A stretch of 64,000 nt of DNA from Rhea pennata. Lineage: Eukaryota > Chordata > Aves > Rheiformes > Rheidae. The position numbers were made by a program, and so were the translations under genes. The notes beneath the pieces are model-generated. The model made no database searches. It was not told the DNA's origin and saw only the letters and a list, made by a program, of their open reading frames with translations. Below, piece after piece: positions 63,401 through 64,000 of this stretch (its first letter is position 1; every line of letters starts with the position of its first letter). The stretch is from positions 35,440,731 through 35,504,730 of the forward strand of contig NC_084669.1 of assembly GCF_028389875.1 (NCBI RefSeq), read 5' to 3'.

Positions 63401-63595
63401 AAAAAATTAGACATGGAATTTAGAACATTTTAGGAGAAAATGCTACCCGAATAGTAAATAATAAACAAAAATCAAGACATAAACATATCTTTAAATACTA
63501 TACCTTTGTAAGAGCAGCAGTATGGTCTTCTCCACAACATATATGAACAACTTTCTGAGTTCTCAATGACTTCAGCAGGGTAGGAACATATCTGT
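39274..63595 (-). CDS. HERC4: HERC4, HECT and RCC1-like domain E3 ubiquitin ligase 4 (3' part, 20 coding exons; 5' part beyond the window)
   Basis: HERC4 is a cytosolic E3 that takes ubiquitin from an E2 onto a HECT cysteine and passes it to substrates; in mice it is linked to sperm maturation. Exons on the minus strand, 5' to 3': 63595-63504, 61111-60981, 60034-59874, 59484-59408, 57876-57752, 57230-57171, 56651-56540, 56052-55863, 54375-54203, 52011-51895, 48930-48907 (microexon), 48421-48323, 46506-46339, 46212-46069, 45115-44949, 44065-43999, 43763-43681, 41371-41188, 40445-40343 and 39482-39274. Junctions are GT-AG and phases agree throughout; the 2486 bases give 827 whole residues, equal to human 231-1057. 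The last RCC1-like blades, the linker and the whole HECT domain are present. Catalytic Cys1025 lies in [12 protein letters not shown]. No frame breaks were found. Residue numbers here and in the exon entries are human-equivalent. Confidence 0.95.
40343..40445 (-). CDS. HERC4: HERC4 exon, residues 955-989
   Basis: Encodes [20 protein letters not shown] and [14 protein letters not shown]. Acceptor ATTTTAG; the donor TGT|GTGAGT is chosen because only this position keeps QFLLFLTG in frame. HECT domain. Confidence 0.94.
41188..41371 (-). CDS. HERC4: HERC4 exon, residues 893-954
   Basis: Encodes [40 protein letters not shown] and [20 protein letters not shown] then K. The hinge between HECT lobes and the FxxGFxxV segment. 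Donor GAAG|GTAAAG, phase 0. Confidence 0.96.
41372..43680 (-). other. HERC4: HERC4 intron between residues 893 and 894
   Basis: 2.3-kb intron. A short TG/G-run lies near 43177-43194 (plus strand). Overlapping frames at 42.7-43.2 kb lie on both strands and resemble nothing known. Confidence 0.8.
43681..43763 (-). CDS. HERC4: HERC4 exon, residues 866-893
   Basis: Encodes [20 protein letters not shown] then IPVVKQN and the start of Arg893; human has LNGADTAVNKQNR. Acceptor TAAATAG, donor ATAG|GTGAGT, phase 2. Confidence 0.95.
43999..44065 (-). CDS. HERC4: HERC4 exon, residues 843-865
   Basis: 67-base exon encoding [20 protein letters not shown] then FT. Acceptor TTTGCAG, donor TACT|GTAAGT, phase 0. 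Confidence 0.95.
44949..45115 (-). CDS. HERC4: HERC4 exon, residues 788-843
   Basis: Encodes [40 protein letters not shown] and [15 protein letters not shown]. The FxLIGxxxGLAIYN strand is part of the E2-binding N-lobe. Donor GGCAG|GTAAGC, phase 2. Confidence 0.96.
46069..46212 (-). CDS. HERC4: HERC4 exon, residues 740-787
   Basis: Encodes [40 protein letters not shown] and RLIWFSDK. FxGExxxDAGGxxxEFF is the HECT N-lobe signature. Exactly 48 codons, phase 0 on both sides. Confidence 0.96.
46339..46506 (-). CDS. HERC4: HERC4 exon, residues 684-739
   Basis: Encodes [40 protein letters not shown] and [16 protein letters not shown]: the N-terminal edge of the HECT N-lobe. 168 bases, phase 0 on both sides, acceptor TTCCCAG, donor TAAG|GTATTA. 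Confidence 0.95.
46507..48322 (-). other. HERC4: HERC4 intron between residues 683 and 684
   Basis: 1.8-kb intron containing the CA-rich microsatellite at 48003-48047. Nothing else seen. Confidence 0.8.
48003..48047. repeat. Imperfect (CA)n microsatellite
   Basis: Interrupted CA/TA repeat in a HERC4 intron, with a pure (CA)n core at the right end. Confidence 0.85.
48323..48421 (-). CDS. HERC4: HERC4 exon, residues 651-683
   Basis: Encodes [20 protein letters not shown] and [13 protein letters not shown], leading into the HECT domain. Acceptor TTTCTAG, donor GCAG|GTAAGC, phase 0. Confidence 0.95.
48907..48930 (-). CDS. HERC4: HERC4 24-nt microexon, residues 643-650
   Basis: On the minus strand CATAG|24 bases|GTAAGA encodes exactly DVNHGLTE, identical to the human peptide at this place. 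Both flanking introns are phase 0, so the exon can be included or skipped in frame; skipping gives M directly followed by LTDIP. A human HERC4 isoform eight residues shorter (1049) is known, consistent with alternative use. Confidence 0.92.
48931..51894 (-). other. HERC4: HERC4 intron before the microexon
   Basis: About 3 kb, AT-rich, with A-runs near 50319-50330 and 50419-50431 and no recognised gene. Confidence 0.8.
51895..52011 (-). CDS. HERC4: HERC4 exon, residues 604-642
   Basis: Encodes [20 protein letters not shown] and [19 protein letters not shown]. Acceptor TTTTTAG, donor AATG|GTAAGT, phase 0. It can splice in frame either to the 24-nt microexon or directly to 48421. Confidence 0.94.
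52012..54202 (-). other. HERC4: HERC4 intron between residues 603 and 604
   Basis: 2.2-kb AT-rich intron; nothing recognised. Confidence 0.8.
54203..54375 (-). CDS. HERC4: HERC4 exon, residues 546-603
   Basis: Encodes [40 protein letters not shown] and [18 protein letters not shown]. Acceptor TTGACAG, donor TAAA|GTATGT, phase 0. Helical linker. Confidence 0.95.
54376..55862 (-). other. HERC4: HERC4 intron between residues 546 and 547
   Basis: 1.5-kb AT-rich intron; nothing recognised. Confidence 0.8.
55863..56052 (-). CDS. HERC4: HERC4 exon, residues 483-546
   Basis: Encodes [40 protein letters not shown], and [20 protein letters not shown] to KVL. Almost identical to human. Donor CTTG|GTAAGA, phase 1. 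Confidence 0.95.
56540..56651 (-). CDS. HERC4: HERC4 exon, residues 445-482
   Basis: Encodes [20 protein letters not shown] and [17 protein letters not shown]. Acceptor GCTGCAG, donor ACAG|GTTTGT (non-consensus at +3 and +4 but GT), phase 0. Linker helices. Confidence 0.93.
57171..57230 (-). CDS. HERC4: HERC4 exon, residues 425-445
   Basis: 60-base exon encoding [20 protein letters not shown] and the start of Ser445; human has [13 protein letters not shown]. Acceptor TTTCAG, donor TAAG|GTAAGT. Linker region. Confidence 0.94.
57752..57876 (-). CDS. HERC4: HERC4 exon, residues 384-425
   Basis: Encodes [20 protein letters not shown] and [20 protein letters not shown], then A and the start of Asn425. 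This is the region between the propeller and the HECT domain. Donor CTAA|GTAAGT, phase 2. Confidence 0.94.
57877..59407 (-). other. HERC4: HERC4 intron between residues 383 and 384
   Basis: 1.5-kb intron with a G-rich stretch at about 58310-58328 (plus strand). No other feature seen. Confidence 0.8.
59408..59484 (-). CDS. HERC4: HERC4 exon, residues 358-383
   Basis: Encodes [20 protein letters not shown] and HYFNPQ; the IFSGGDQSF motif is the last strand closing the propeller. Acceptor CTACAG, donor CACAG|GTAATA, phase 0. Confidence 0.94.
59874..60034 (-). CDS. HERC4: HERC4 exon, residues 304-358
   Basis: Encodes [40 protein letters not shown] and [14 protein letters not shown]: the last full RCC1-like repeat and the exit from the propeller. 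The acceptor CCCTAG is preceded by a 23-base T-run on the minus strand. Donor ACCG|GTAAGA, phase 1. [11 protein letters not shown] replaces human GQCLPDIDSEE, a variable loop. Confidence 0.94.
60042..60064 (-). repeat. Poly(A) run (poly-T tract at a HERC4 3' splice site)
   Basis: 23 consecutive A on the plus strand. On the gene strand it is a T-run ending seven bases before the exon at 60034, so it serves as the polypyrimidine tract. Confidence 0.9.
60183..60212. repeat. 15-bp tandem duplication
   Basis: Two exact adjacent copies of CAATAGGCAAAACTT in a HERC4 intron. Confidence 0.9.
60981..61111 (-). CDS. HERC4: HERC4 exon, residues 261-304
   Basis: Encodes [20 protein letters not shown], an RCC1-like repeat core (GxGxxGQLGH), then [20 protein letters not shown] and TCGR. 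Donor GGAAG|GTAAGT, phase 2. Confidence 0.95.
61112..63503 (-). other. HERC4: HERC4 intron between residues 260 and 261
   Basis: 2.4-kb AT-rich intron. Apart from the candidate cassette exon at 63075-63110 nothing was recognised. Confidence 0.8.
63075..63110 (-). other. Candidate 36-nt HERC4 cassette exon
   Basis: On the minus strand a TTGGTAG acceptor is followed by 36 bases and a perfect CAG|GTAAGT donor. The 36 bases have no stop in the required phase 0 and would insert [12 protein letters not shown] between residues 260 and 261. I know of no human counterpart. The polypyrimidine tract is mediocre. Whether it is spliced is unknown. Confidence 0.35.
63504..63595 (-). CDS. HERC4: HERC4 exon, residues 230-260
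   Basis: Encodes [20 protein letters not shown] and [11 protein letters not shown], part of an RCC1-like repeat (the CGEDHTAAL strand). Acceptor CTTTTAG, donor AAAG|GTATAG; phase 2 bases complete the previous codon, phase 0 at the end. It is the most 5' exon in the window. Confidence 0.94.
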
Positions 63596-64000
63596 CTAAA
63601 AGGTTTAATACAGAAATAGATGAGTTATTTTGAAAATAAAAATCAGAAGGCAAGTAATTTTATGCTTGTTATTCTAATCTAGTTCCAATCAAACAAACTT
63701 TAAATTTGTTAAAGTAATGCAATCATGGTGACTGAGTCACTGAGTATCTTTGAGGTGGAAGTTATTACAGAAAAAACAAAGATACTACTATACTGAAATA
63801 TTTTGTAGCAAGCAGACTTCATTTTCACTAGTACAGGTTTGCATGTCAATGTGTAAACCATGAAACATATAACAGTACATTAGTCCTGCCACTGGCCATA
63901 AGAAAAGGAAACAAATGACAGATCTCGAGTGACGTGCTTCATGTTTTTCAGTTGCTCAAGAGTTTATATTAGTCGGTCACAACTCAATATTATTAAACCT

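Noticed and set aside
1-64000. CRISPR arrays, operons, bacterial insertion sequences, tRNA or rRNA genes
   Set aside because: None seen; the window is vertebrate nuclear DNA with spliced genes, and no regular spaced repeats or cloverleaf genes were found.

Overview
The window is vertebrate nuclear DNA: long introns with GT-AG junctions, CpG-island promoters, AATAAA/ATTAAA poly(A) signals and homopolymer or dinucleotide repeats. It carries parts of three genes in the order DNAJC12 (minus strand, first exon only), SIRT1 (plus strand, complete) and HERC4 (minus strand, 3' two thirds to four fifths). The same three genes are neighbours on human 10q21.3. The protein sequences differ from mammals at many positions (for example the divergent SIRT1 N-terminus) and the introns are compact, so a sauropsid, most likely a bird, is the best guess. 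The species cannot be fixed from the sequence.

Layout. 1-793 is DNAJC12 intron 1; 794-871 is its first coding exon; a GC-rich promoter with an inverted CCAAT box and a ZNF143-type element lies at about 872-1140. From 1.15 to 6.7 kb is the spacer between the head-to-head DNAJC12 and SIRT1 promoters, holding a 570-bp solo LTR at 4801-5370. A strong CpG island (about 6.89-7.93 kb) contains the SIRT1 promoter, with three CACGTG E-boxes, and exon 1. The nine coding exons of SIRT1 lie between 7369 and 28756 and join in frame to a 754-residue protein. Its 3' UTR runs to about 30.53 kb. A 7.5-kb spacer without recognised genes follows. HERC4 occupies 38.1 kb to the window end on the minus strand: 3' UTR, then twenty coding exons including a 24-nt microexon, matching human residues about 230 to 1057 without a net length change. 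Its 5' exons lie beyond position 64000.

Function. SIRT1 is the NAD-dependent protein deacetylase, HERC4 a HECT ubiquitin ligase with an RCC1-like propeller, and DNAJC12 a J-domain co-chaperone. They are unrelated genes in conserved synteny, not a pathway cluster, and no new gene system is visible. The points most worth checking are a candidate 36-nt in-frame cassette exon in HERC4 (63075-63110), the conserved 24-nt microexon (48907-48930), an unusual end to SIRT1 exon 1, and repeated, decayed, coding-like sequence on the minus strand of SIRT1 introns 5 and 6. Exon boundaries were placed by hand from splice motifs, phase and remembered family sequence; no alignment program was run.
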